Shown one piece after another: positions 24,429 to 35,144 of a stretch of 64,000 bases of DNA. The translations under genes were made by a program, and so were the position numbers. Positions within the stretch are counted from its first letter, which is position 1; each line of letters starts with the position of its first letter. Below the pieces are notes generated by a model, which saw only the letters and a list, made by a program, of their open reading frames with translations, ran no database searches and was not told the origin of the DNA. The DNA comes from Cytospora piceicola (lineage: Eukaryota > Ascomycota > Sordariomycetes > Diaporthales > Cytosporaceae): contig JALQBC010000022.1 of the NCBI GenBank assembly GCA_023375675.1, positions 62,001-126,000 of the forward strand, given 5' to 3'.

Positions 24429-25893
24429 ATGGACAATACTCCCTGTAAGCTATATGATGACGTTTACTTCAAACCACTGCCTACCAGCGAGTCCTGGGCT
24501 CTCTTCCCCCTGCTCCTCCCCGAGCTGCGCCTGCGCGTCTGGCAGCTTTTCCTCCAACGATACCGGATGATCGAGCTAGATATCTTGCCCGACGATGGAG
24601 ATGACGATCCACAGTCTCACTACTATTTCAGTCGTGACGATCTAGGCAATGTCGTTAGCGGCCGGGGTTATTTGCTTATCATCAAGGACCGAGGATATGC
24701 AGCTTCGCTAAGCCCGCTGCTCCATGTCAATAGCGAGGCCCGGCATGCCGCACTCAACTTTTACCGCATACGCTTGCCGTTTCCCCGGCATAACGGGAAG
24801 AACGTACTCTGCTTGAACCCAGAGCATGACGTTTTATATACCCTAGGGTATTCGGCCTCAAGAACATTGCCCACCTACGCCTAGCAGGCCCCGGGCCGTG
24901 ACCGTGCTAGTTGACTTCCTGCACGATGTTAAGGCATACGACCCTAAGGACCAAGGGTGCGTGGTCTTCTGAAGCTATCTTTGTCTTTGCTTCTTCGTTT
25001 TGTTAATGATAGGCTGCCCTACCTCTTCTTATTTCATACCCGCTCCTTCACTATTCCTTTCGCTCCCTATATTAACCCCATGCCTTTATTTAGCTCATGC
25101 TAATCCTCTCCGGTAACAAGGTTACTCATCTCGCGTTGCACAAAGAGTACCAGTTGGACTTTCTAGAGCGCCACTTCCTTGACTCCCCACGCCCGCTTAT
25201 CCCAGCTATGCCTCATCCGAAGGCAGCGTTGTCGTTCGCCAGTATTTTGCTCTGGCTTCGCTCTGTGTTCTGTGTCATTGGCTTCCGAGGGTCCGAGAGA
25301 TGGACGTCCGAGACGATGGTGAATTACCACTTCGCCCAGATTTTTCCCCTCTGTAGGCGAGGCTCTCCTACCGGCGACTTCGATTGGCTTGAGTCTGACC
25401 CGCGGCTAGGCGTGCAGCATGACCTTGGCGAGGTCGCGTTTAGCACAAACCCCTGCTTCTTAGCCCCCGCCTGGGCGCAGCTTGAAAAGGAATTCGGGGT
25501 CGAAAAGACAGACACAAATACCGATACCTTCAGCTTCTACATTTGTCCCACCATCCCATATCATGGCAAGGACTGCAGACGTCAAGGGCCAAGGTCCAGC
25601 GTCCACCTGAGGGCTCACGGGAGGAACTGGCGGAGTACTTGCGTGATGAGGCGGAGCACTGTGACCGGGCGTGCGATTACCTTTCTCGCCGCCTCTATGG
25701 GGGCTGGCAAAGACCGAGGAACGGTATAATAATCGACGCGGAGATGTTTGAGAGAATGGAACGCGCTCCCAGCACGGCGATAGGCATGTGGCTTCTCCCG
25801 GCCACCGCGTATAACAAGCCTAGAAACCTCGGGCGGTTCTGCTTCGATGCTTCGGCCGTCCACCCAGGCTTGTTTCTCTTTGACTGCCAATAA
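24429..25893 (+). pseudogene. Frameshifted 2EXR-domain gene
   Basis: The N-terminal part (from ATG 24429) has the 2EXR signature: LFPLLLPELRLRVWQLFL, then LLHVNSEARHAALNFYRI and LNPEHDVLYTL. The family continues immediately downstream, but in other frames: VFGLKNIAHLRL about 24850, then VDFLHDVKAYDPKDQG about 24905-24960. A probable intron follows, then LALHKEYQLDFLERHF (from 25097), and finally, after another frame change near 25590, RPRNGIIIDAEMFERMERAP and PGLFLFDCQ to the stop at 25893. At least three frame changes are not explained by GT-AG introns, so I call it a pseudogene; clustered indel errors in the assembly are the alternative. 2EXR proteins are common in fungi and their role is unknown. 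Confidence 0.7.
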
Positions 25894-28423
25894 GTTGGTA
25901 GGCAGTGAGCAAGTCCAAATGAGCCCCCTTTCCCAGGTGTCTGGTGCTTTGTTGTTGCTTTGATGAGGATAAATAACGAGTGATACTCTTGAATGCTGTT
26001 CTGTCCCTACATTACTAAATCAGAACTCCCGTATTGGAAGCCAAAACCGGTATTCGGTTCAAGTACAAATACTCCAACAATATATTAACAACTCGTTGTT
26101 CATTTGCACTCTTCTCAAGACTACTCATAATGTATGGCGGTCGCGCATGTACGTACATCTGTTGCGTTGCCGTACGGACGTTCCGGATGTCTGCTAACTA
26201 AGTAAGTAAGCTCAGCGACGTTGATTAAGCTCACTTTGCCATTAAACCGCCAATCTTGCAACATAATGAATTCATATATCACACGACGCTCTTTATAAAC
26301 ATTGATAGGTTTATTTACTTGAAATATCTCTCAGGAAATATGTTGATGCGGAATTGGACAGCCATCCGGTGATGCATTCATGCTTCCCCGGTACTTGCAC
26401 CCAATCCCTCGAAGATATGCGCCTACATACCAAAACTCCATATTGCACAATTCCACCCGTTGACCTGAATACCATCTTCCCCTCGCACGCCGGTTGTTCA
26501 CAGCCACCAGCTGACACCTCAACGGTATCTAGCCTCTGCAAACTTCTTGACCGGGTATGGCCAAAACAATGCCGCCGCTGTCACTGGAACATAGCTAGAG
26601 TTGTGTCAGAGCGTGCGAGGCAATGAAGTATCCTCCAGCGAGTCCACACTTACATCGGTAAGCCCCAGCTTGCTCTCCGAATCAAGCTCATCCAGTCCGC
26701 GGGCGCCTTCAGTTCTCTGTGCTGTCTTGCCAACTGGCGAACTCCTTGCGAGGCATAGCTGTAGAAAGGAAGCTTTGATGTCGCGGATGAGGCACCTCTG
26801 GTGGCTGATGGGCCAGATTGAACGGCCTTCACCACGATCCGGCGTGTTGGCTGCCAAACTTGACTGTTCATTCTGTATGAAGGTGGGCGACTGAGTGGGA
26901 TTTTGAATATGAATCGGTATAGTTAATTTGGTTGCTGGTTGCTATGATGGATTGATGTGTTCTTGAGCTTCTGCTTGAGCAATGAGAATCTAAAGGCCAA
27001 CTACGAGGGTATTTGTATTCGAGATGCACTCCTACAACACTCAAGACTGTTGGCCCCTTTACATCAAACATGCAACCCGCCCATACCATCTGCAACTTGC
27101 CGCGGCGTTCTCGCTGGAATCTGTTATCTGTCGAGTAGCACAAATCTTTGGTAGCGATGTTACAATGACGATGTGTTGTCTCAAGATATCGAATCATGGT
27201 TGCGGAAATCGAAGCATGATTAGATTGATGCACCTTGTCCGTGCCCGAGCCGTCCAGACATCGACATGCAAACAAAGGCGTACACAACCAGCCGTTGGAC
27301 CACAATGATACACAGCAATCAACACTTTCTCAGATCTCAAGGGGGTAAATGGGGTCACTATAGGCCCACAACCTGACTTCCGCGGTCTGTGTTACATACG
27401 CGCCGTGGTAAAACGAGGTGGATCTATCATCGTATGATTGTCGCACGTCCCCGATACGATCGTACAAGCCTCTGAAAACAGTGAAACGATGGTCGAAAGG
27501 CTTCAACGGTCGGTTTCAAAGATAGCAGCGATTGATTTCCCGATAGCGTTCACCAAGGTCATATACCAGCCCATTGCTGATGCACCATTCACACCGTCCT
27601 ACTACACTTCTACCATTTATCACGTTTATGTTGTGCATATCAAATCAGATCACTTACAACCTTTCCCAAGCTCCAACCTCGCCCTTGATCCGAGCAAAAC
27701 TGCTCATAATTATCCGGGAGAGCCCGGAAGATACCGCGGTTCTAGGTATGCATGTGTTGTCTTACGTCAACTGGTGAGTTTCACTATAGCGTGATTTGCT
27801 TCCGGCTTCCATCATTTGGGTGCCCTTGCTAGGTATGTATCAATCACCAAACAGAGCTCTCGAGAGCGCTTCTACCATTGATGTCGAAGGCATCTTGGCT
27901 TCAGCAAGACCAGCATTTCACAGTCACTTCCCTGCGCTTTGCCAGTAGGTCGTTCCCAATAATATTGCCATGGAACAAGTGAATGGATCTCTGGCCTACC
28001 TTCAATGATTCAGTGCGTGCAAGGTGCACTTCATCCCATATCGGAAAGAGAAAAAAGGGCGCTGAATGCATCATCATGCCGACTCTTGGCCTGGTGTTTG
28101 GTGTATAAATCATCTGAAGCTGGTCTCGCCGGCCTCTTGCAGAAGAATCCTTCTGTTAGAACACCGGCAGAACATCGTATGGCACCAAGCTTCTTATTTA
28201 AATTTGCTCACGTGAGTTTGGGATCTACTACACTCAGTTGCTTAAGCATAGGCTCGCCATCCACACTCTCGGAGCCCCTTGGGGATCACACTCTCTTATT
28301 ATCTTCCATCCGCTCTCAAACATTTGTTGTGGCTACCCGGCTAGCATCCACGGGAGAATTTTCAACCGACGGTCCGTCCTTACTGGCCATAAAGTTAGCC
28401 ATGATTTGGAACTCACCCTTCGT
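25894..28423. other. 2.5 kb interval without an intact gene
   Basis: No gene supported. Minus-strand reading around 26330-26870 has a protein-like stretch with a possible GTAAGT intron (GLDELDSESKLGLTD joined to SSDSGGIVLAIPG), but stops follow and I recognise no family. It may be another gene relic. Confidence 0.4.
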
Positions 28424-29061
28424 CTATCTTCCCCAGGGCAGCTCCGGTGAGCCCTCGCCCAGGGTCGACGCCAGCATTACATCAAATTGAAAGAGGACCC
28501 TGGCGGCGGTAACCACCATTTTCATGTAGCCCAAAGGCATACCAACACATGACCTCGACCCAGTACTGAAAAATACACAATTAGACTTGACCGGCTCGAT
28601 GTCTGGTGAAGAGCGTACGCCGAAACACATATGTCAAGACCCGCGGGGTCCTCCAGATGTCCCACCCGTCTATGTTCATTCAACCCGGTAGGAATTTGCG
28701 TGGAAGAACGCCAGGGATCGGAGGAATGTAGCGCATTGCGTCGTCGATGCAAGCCCTAAGACACCGGCTTGAGCTGAGATCCGCCCCGGACCGCATGGTC
28801 TCGATGTCCTCATCAGCGAGGGTCTCTCGAACTTGTTTTGTAGACTTGGCGAGCGCTCGAGAGTAATGAATTAAAGAAAAAGAATAAAGCTGGCATCCTG
28901 GTCGCAGTGTTCTCAGCTCCGCCAATGATAATCACGTTTGCCTGGGCCACCAGCTCAGGGACTCCGAACTTATCTGCAGTCTCCTTGTACGTAGCTTGGA
29001 GTAAATATTGATCTGTTCTAATCGTCCCAGGCTTGGTAGTTTTTAACATATGCTCGAACAA
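28424..29061 (-). pseudogene. Cytochrome P450 relic A (C-terminal half)
   Basis: Read on the minus strand in three successive frames. First comes an I-helix-like block (VPELVAQANVIIIGGAENTA, 29061-28813), then the K-helix region ACIDDAMRYIPPIPGVLPRK (to 28680, where the expected E-x-x-R appears as D-x-x-R), and finally the haem loop FFSTGSRSCVGMPLGYMKMV (28630-28424) with the Cys ligand in F-x-x-G-x-R-x-C-x-G. The frames are broken by indels and a stop, the tail is truncated at about 28424, and no N-terminal half is visible. The order and spacing are those of a single fungal P450 gene, so this is a decayed copy. It lies next to a hydrolase relic on the same strand. Confidence 0.82.
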
Positions 29062-29109
29062 TTCTCTCCGTTTTATACGGTACTGGAGCCGTCCTACCTA
29101 GTATAGTCT

Positions 29110-29406
29110 TGGGGCTTGAAATATGGAAACATGGGATATTAGTGTAGAGAAAGCCGGTATTGGAGAAGAGAAGTTGATTTGGGATATCTGCGGGAAAAGC
29201 AGAGCAGGCTGTACAGCAAGATAGTCACCCGCGGAGGTTCCCGCACACGCAATACGTGAGAGATCGGGAGGAACAAGCCACCCGGCGGTAAGGACAGGGA
29301 GAGTGTGAAGCCAGGTTCAGAAGTCTTCGAGATCGGCCAAGATATCGGCAGCGTTGGATTCGGGGAGAAGACGGTAGTCTGAAGTAATGAGAATGGATGG
29401 CATATT
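29110..29406 (-). pseudogene. Alpha/beta-hydrolase fold-3 relic
   Basis: Minus-strand translation gives ITSDYRLLPESNAADILADL, then EDF followed by an in-frame TGA where the family has Trp, then PDLSRIACAGTSAGDYLAVQ and ALLFPQ. These are the conserved SxDYRLLPE block and nucleophile elbow (G-x-S-A-G) of the HSL-like alpha/beta-hydrolase-3 family. The premature stop, the GD in place of GG after the elbow, and loss of the rest of the gene mark it as a pseudogene. In fungi such hydrolases often sit in secondary-metabolite clusters, which fits the neighbouring P450 and PKS relics. Confidence 0.75.
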
Positions 29407-30422
29407 CAAAGACAGATATATCAGCCTACAATCGCCGTAGTAAGTATCAACAATTCCTCGTCTGTGATCAAGATCCTAGTCTTTTTACCAGGGACCAAAG
29501 CATCTCTCGTACATGCGGTGACTGACGACAAAGCCACCACCATTCCACTTCCACAATGGGATACTGAGTGCTTGGCTTTGTTTGTAATGACTTGGTAATC
29601 AAAATGATAGCCTCGAGAGGCTTGTTCTTGAGTGTTTTGTAAGGAAGTCGGCCTGGTCGAAGTCATTGAATTTGCTGGTAGCCATAATGAACACTTTACA
29701 GGGTCCAAAAAATGGTTTCAATCGAAGGGGGGAAGATACAATTGGAAACTGTTTTGCCATCATGGAGATAAACAGGACATGGCTCGTGTTGGGAATCAGC
29801 GGAAAATGAAATGCAGGTGTCCAGGGTCCGTTCGGTGAATTTTCAAAGTGTTTTTCTTTCTGACCGGCTTCCTATTTCTATCCCTTTCTACATAAGTATC
29901 TTTGTTCAATTTGCGGTCCTCCTCAAAGTCCGACCACCATATCTTGGGTCGTCGGCAACCATCCCAGACTGATAAAGGGGAACGACCATGTGCGTAGGTC
30001 TGGACGACAATGCATGTGACAAACCACCACTCGATCCTGGTAGGTACATTCAGTACCTGGGTGTTCTTGAAAGAGTACCTAGGTACTTTATACTGTCAGT
30101 ACTTCTTACAATGTACGTTACGTTACCGACAGGGGGTATTATGTACGTTGGCTTGCAGTGCTTACATATGTACCTACCAGGTAGGTATAATACATGTGCG
30201 TACACGCTAATTAAATCGATCAAATCAAAACCCAGGCGCTGAATCACTGATCGCCGTTCTTCTCCTCTACCTCAAATCTGTCCTCCAGGCTTGCTTGCAG
30301 TCCTTACCACCCCCCCCCCCTTCCTTCCCGTCCTGCACCGATTGATCGACGCCCATGAGCAACGAAATCATCCTTCGACCCTCGCTCTTTTTGCGTCCTC
30401 AAGTTTAGACATCTTTGTCATC
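29407..30422. other. Intergenic with CTAGGTA palindromes; promoter of MFS gene
   Basis: No gene supported. Between 30038 and 30190 there are several GTACCTAGGTAC-type palindromes (perfect at 30075-30086) and a C11 run at 30310-30320, about 100 bp before the MFS start codon. Confidence 0.5.
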
Positions 30423-32315
30423 ATGAGCGGTGACAGAGTGGCAACTGCCGAGTCGACGCACAACAGGTCAACTGCGAACCCTGATGCTCCCATCCTCAAG
30501 ACCGGGCACCCCACATCAGCTCTGAACCTGGATGATGGCCAGCTGCTATCTGAATATAATCTGGTATGTGTTACTCATGGTTACACCTATCTGTAATCAG
30601 CCTGCCATCTTTTCTTGTTGGCAGCCATATGAATGAAGCTTCAGCTAAGCTCTATAAGCAAGCAACAGGTAACATGGGACGGACCAGATGACCCAGAACA
30701 TCCCAAGAACTGGACCACACGGCGGAAATGGGTGTCCCTCATCCCAATGTCGCTGTTCAACTTCCTGTCCTCAGTCAGCTCGGCCACAATGGCCCCTGCA
30801 CTGGCCACAATATCGCGCGAGCTACACTTCCAGTCCAGCGTTCTTGTTGTGCTGTCTCTAACGGTGTTTATGCTGGGTACCGCCGTCGTGCCTCTGGCTA
30901 CGGCACCACTATCTGAGGTCTTCGGGAGATCGATCGTGTTGCAGTCCTGCAACCTTTTCTATATTGTCTTCAACACGCTGTGTGGAAGTGCGAAGACACA
31001 GAACCAGCTCATTACCTTTCGCTTCCTCGCGGGGCTGGGTGGAGCTGGTCCTTTCGCTGTAAGCCCCAGGCTCTTCCCTTCCTCGAATCACGGATACATT
31101 TACAGTTTCTTCACTCTGCTGGCAATGACGATTGATGCTGATGCATGCACGGTAGATCGGGAGTGGCATCAATGCCGATCTCTTCCGACCCCACGAAAGA
31201 GGCCAGGCCATCGCGGTCTATGTCATGGCACCTCTCGTAGGAGGTCTGATAGGGCCTATCGCTGGTGGATTTCTCGTTCAATACGTATCGTGGCCGTGGT
31301 GCTTCTACGTTGTCTCCATCGCTGGCGGAGCTGTCCAGGTCTTCAGCTTCCCGTTCTTCCACGAGACTTTCGCCCCCGTTCTCCTGCAAAGACGTTGCAA
31401 GCAGTTGAAAAAGATAACCAATAATCCAAACCTCTATACTGAGCACGACAGCGTCTCTCTCCAAACACTCCTGCGTACGAGTGCCATCAGGCCGTTCAGG
31501 TTGCTGGCAACGCAACCCATTGTGCAGGTTTGGAGTCTATACTGTGCATACATTTGGGGCATTTTGTACCTCATCATCGCCACATTTCCAGATGTATGGA
31601 CTGGAATATACGGGGAGTCTATCTCCATCGGGTCACTCAACTACATCTCGCAGTTTGTGGGGATGGCCCTGGCCTCACAACTTGGGACTCGCCTTGCCGA
31701 TAGGTACTACAACAAGAGGTGTGCAGCGAATGGGGGACAAGGCCTCCCTGAATTTCGCCTTCCTATCCTCACTTTGGGAGCTTGTCTAGTGCCCATCGGA
31801 TTGTTTATCTACGGATGGGGTGCGAGGCCAAGCGTCCATTGGATTGTGCCGTGAGTTTCTCATTCTCTTTCGGTGCTGTGGGATGTCATCTGCAAGATTC
31901 GGGATATTCTGACTCCGGCTTGCAGGAATATCGGCGCAGCTATCTTTGGAGGCGGCACTTGCCTCGAAGTCCTCTGCGTCATGGGTTATATGATAGACAG
32001 TTATCAAAAATATGCAGCAAGCGCCATGGCAGCAATCTTCGTCCTTCGAAGTATTCTGGCGTTTGCCTTGCCCCTCGTCGCTCCTGCTCTGTAAGTTCTC
32101 CTTAAATTGCCTCATCGAGTCAGAGAGGTTCCGTAATGTCTGTTTGTAATCTTTTGGCTGACGCTGTGTCTAGGTACGCCAATCTTGGCTACGGCTGGGG
32201 TAACAGTCTCCTCGCATTCATCGCCATGTTTGTCGGGATCCCAGCTACGATTGCCTTGCGGTATTATGGTCCAGCTTTGAGGAAAAGGAGTACATACGCG
32301 AGGGATGATTTTTGA
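30423..32315 (+). CDS. MFS drug:H+ antiporter-type exporter (DHA1-like)
   Basis: Five exons (30423-30563, 30669-31058, 31156-31850, 31926-32090, 32174-32315) give 510 aa; all four introns are GT-AG and all joints keep frame. After a hydrophilic N-terminus comes the motif WDGPDDPEHPKNW, then about 12 membrane segments. Family marks include LSEVFGRSIVLQ, FRFLAGLGGAGPFA joined to IGSGINADLFRPHERGQAIA (motif A-like loop), and the SWPWCFYV block. This pattern is that of fungal DHA1 polyamine/multidrug or mycotoxin exporters in the plasma membrane. The reading frame looks intact although PKS, P450 and hydrolase relics flank it on both sides, so it may be the surviving exporter of a decayed cluster. 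Substrate unknown. Confidence 0.9.
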
Positions 32316-32806
32316 ATCAGGCGTTCATGTTCCGGGCTTGATTTAAGTCGTTGCAATGAAACTCGTACACCTTCTTCGGCTACTCAATATTTATCTATCC
32401 GGTGCAATAGAGCACACTATTCCTGGAGCCGAAGGTTTCCGGTGAAAGGGTACACTGCACAATACTCATGTACGACTAGGAATGCGTGGGAAAAGGCGCA
32501 CCAAATGCATATTCAATAGCTTAGCATTAATAGACGTTGCATTGTACTCCACTGCTGAAGGTTCAAAAATAATAGATTCAAAGAGATTTCACGTTCCTCA
32601 TGTGTATAATTATCTCAAACCCATCATGTAGATGACAATCTCAGGATATCGGCTTCCAAACACTCTTCATGAACCTACCCCACCCCCTTCCTTCTCTCAC
32701 TAATTCCGCCACGAAACACTATTCTCTTTACCGCCAAGTTACTTCCCCTCTCTCCGCACGGGAAATAAACGAAGAGACTCGCTTATATCACACGCCCCAA
32801 GCACTC
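32316..32806. other. Intergenic between MFS gene and P450 relic B
   Basis: No gene supported; 3' flank of the MFS gene and AT-rich sequence. Confidence 0.5.
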
Positions 32807-33140
32807 CTTATTTCTAAAAAGTATCTCCGCCTTCAGATCCGAGAGCTGATTCGCCTGAAACCAAATTCCCTTGGGCCGCCTCTCCCCATCTTTGAACCTG
32901 ATCTCATACCGCTAAATTACAGCCGCAAGCACCAGTTTCTTCTGATAAGCAGCAAACCACCTGCCAGGACAAGCATGTCTTCCACTGCCGAACTGCAGAT
33001 GTGTCTTGGTGATGGAGGTAAACTGGTGCTTGTTCGCGTCTTCCTCAGAGGCCAAGCGGGGTTTGTAGACACGGAGACCGTCGAAATCTTGGAAGCCTCG
33101 GGGTCAGGATAGACGTTAGATAAGATCCAACGCTTGGAGA
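32807..33140 (-). pseudogene. Cytochrome P450 relic B (C-terminal end)
   Basis: Minus-strand reading gives VYPDPEA (about 33110), then after a frame change FDGLRVYKPRLASEEDAN, then THLQFGSGRHACPGRWFAAY with an intact haem loop F-G-x-G-R-x-A-C-P-G. After a stop codon following LVLAAVI comes RYEIRFKDG, then LKAEILFRNK to about 32807. This is the C-terminal ~110 residues of a fungal P450 of the ent-kaurene-oxidase-like group, with one frameshift and one nonsense codon. The rest of the gene is missing: PKS-derived sequence in the opposite orientation starts immediately upstream. The relic is distinct from relic A (different haem loop). Confidence 0.85.
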
Positions 33141-34585
33141 AACCTCTACGTTCTCTTTGCCATTGAGGCAGAGCATGCATTATCTGGACACTCGACTGCA
33201 CAGCCCCACTTGGAAAAATATTTCTCTTGGCTGGATCAACATTTCGAACTAGATCAGCAGCCGGGCTATCCGTTGGTCAACGAGTCTCTCGAACTGTTAA
33301 GCTCAGAGAAGCGACAGGAGTTTATTTCGTAACTGCTTGATATATGCAAGGCTTGAGGAGGTTGGGCTTCAGCAACCGCTATTTACAGAGCCTATGACCA
33401 AGCGGTCAATGTCGACGAAGGCCAAACGGACTACCTCGACCTCTTGCTTCAGGATGGGGTTCTTACCGGTATACACATTTGGATCAACTAAATCTGGGAT
33501 TTCAAGGACTTCATGCAGAGCCTTGGGCATACCAAACCACAACTGCGAATTTTGGAAATCGGGTCAGGAACCGGTGGTCTCACAGCCAAATTCCTCGAGC
33601 AACTCAAGTCTGATTTCGGAGAGCGTCTTTACTTAAGTATACCTTTACTTACATCTCGTCCGGATTCTTCGTCCAGGCCAGAGGAAGATTTGCGGACTAC
33701 CAAGGCATCGAATACAAAGCCCTCGATGTATCCAAAGATCCTTTGGAGCAGGGCTTTACTGCTGGCGAGTACGACCTCATTATTGCGTCGAATGTTTTGC
33801 ATGCGACCCCGTGGCTACAAGAGACTCTCACGAATATCAGTACATTGCTACAGTCAAGGGGTCAGCTATTCTTGCAAGAATTGTGCCCCATCACAGCGAA
33901 CTGCGCCTCAGCGAATGTCTTCCTCGATTATTTTGTCCAGTACAGACAAGATGCAGGACTTGCCGTTTCCGTCCTGGATATCGGCCCATTCGACGATGTG
34001 GGCTATGTCGGTCGGACAGCCTCCACCCGAGAGACCTTGCTCCAGACTCTGGAAGCTTTCTTGACAGAGCAAAACTTCCCAGACAGCTTGCAGTTGACCA
34101 TCGCTCGCTCTTCGCCCGATTACGCCCCTCCGAAGTCGGACTCCGCACTGGCCGGCTACCAGATCTCAAGCCACATTGTACAAGCCCTCGAGTCCCGCAT
34201 CCCCATCCTGAAAAAGTGTCTGCAGATGCTTTATAAGCGAGCTTACTCGGATCGCTCCTCATGCTGGACAAGAACTGCTCGAGATGTTCGGCAACCTCAC
34301 CCCCTTCTGCCACCGTTGTCTTCTGGGTATTCATGTAGATGGACATTTGAGGATCACGCTTCCACATACTGACGTTCTGGGGGTCCAAGGGGAGATGAAG
34401 AGATTGACTTGAATTCCACGCTGTCCGCTGTTGGAGTTGACTCCCTGGTAGCTATTGAGGTTAGGAATTGGTGGAGGCAGAACCTCGGCATTGATGTCTC
34501 GGTTCTGGAGTTGATAAGCGGATGCACCATTGCGCAGGGAGAACTGGCTACGAAGAGGTTGATAGACCGGTTTTCTGGTAGATGA
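33141..34585 (+). pseudogene. Highly reducing polyketide synthase relic (C-MeT, KR end, ACP)
   Basis: Starts with the front of a C-methyltransferase region (STAQPHLEKYFSWLDQHFEL), a stop near 33330, then LEIGSGTGGLTAKFLEQLKS (SAM motif I, 33552-33610). A frame change near 33.7 kb leads to EYDLIIASNVLHATPWLQET and LFLQELCPIT. It then jumps directly to the end of a ketoreductase (ANVFLDYFVQYRQDAGL, SVLDIGPFDDVGYVGRT), so the ER and most of the KR are deleted. The normal KR-ACP linker is present but on the opposite strand (34212-34367). The ACP follows on the plus strand with the phosphopantetheine site VGVDSLVAIEVRNWW and stops at 34585. KS, AT and DH are absent. This domain order identifies a fungal HR-PKS. 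It cannot be functional. Confidence 0.88.
34212..34367 (-). other. Inverted PKS segment inside the PKS relic
   Basis: On the minus strand this roughly 156 bp piece reads MWKRDPQMSIYMNTQ, EHLEQFLSSMRSDPSKLAYK and ASADTF. That is the linker expected between the KR end (plus strand, ending LESRIPIL at about 34208) and the ACP (plus strand, from about 34391). Plus-strand reading of the same piece gives no PKS-like sequence and ends in a stop. The simplest explanation is a local inversion. Confidence 0.75.
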
Positions 34586-35144
34586 ATGATATACATAGCT
34601 TTCTGATATACTGTACCTACTAAAGGAGTTATGGAGAGCCACCGTTTACTCGATTCAGGCTGGTATATCGTGTTTGTCACATTCGAGGACGTTACATGTA
34701 TGAATATCCTGATACTACAGCACCTCAATCCGAGCAAGTCTGTTCTGCAGACTAGTTCTAGCGCGTACTATGTACCGGACTGGGAAACACGGCACTGGTG
34801 CGGCCCACGGGTATTTATAGCACTCTGCCACACCGGATCTGAAAATAAGCAGAAAGACAGCCTGCCCGGTCAAAGACGTGGGTGTCACTGTTTCTTTCAG
34901 ATTTGCTTCGATGAAAGACACAATGTACGTAGATATCAGAAACAATGGCACGGAATAGACAACAGTCTGTCCATCGGTTGTTCATAAATATGTATGTGTA
35001 TATATAAATGTATGCCTATCATCTCCAACATGGCCAAATGAAGCAATCCAAAAACCCGACTTGACTAAACAGTTTACAATCAAATCGCTCTGATTAGCAC
35101 ACGCCAATTCCAAAAAGTAGTTCAAAAACCGCGTACATACCAAA
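34586..35144. other. Intergenic, promoter of the double-J protein gene
   Basis: AT-rich (TATGTGTATATATAAATG near 34990-35010). No gene supported. Confidence 0.5.
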
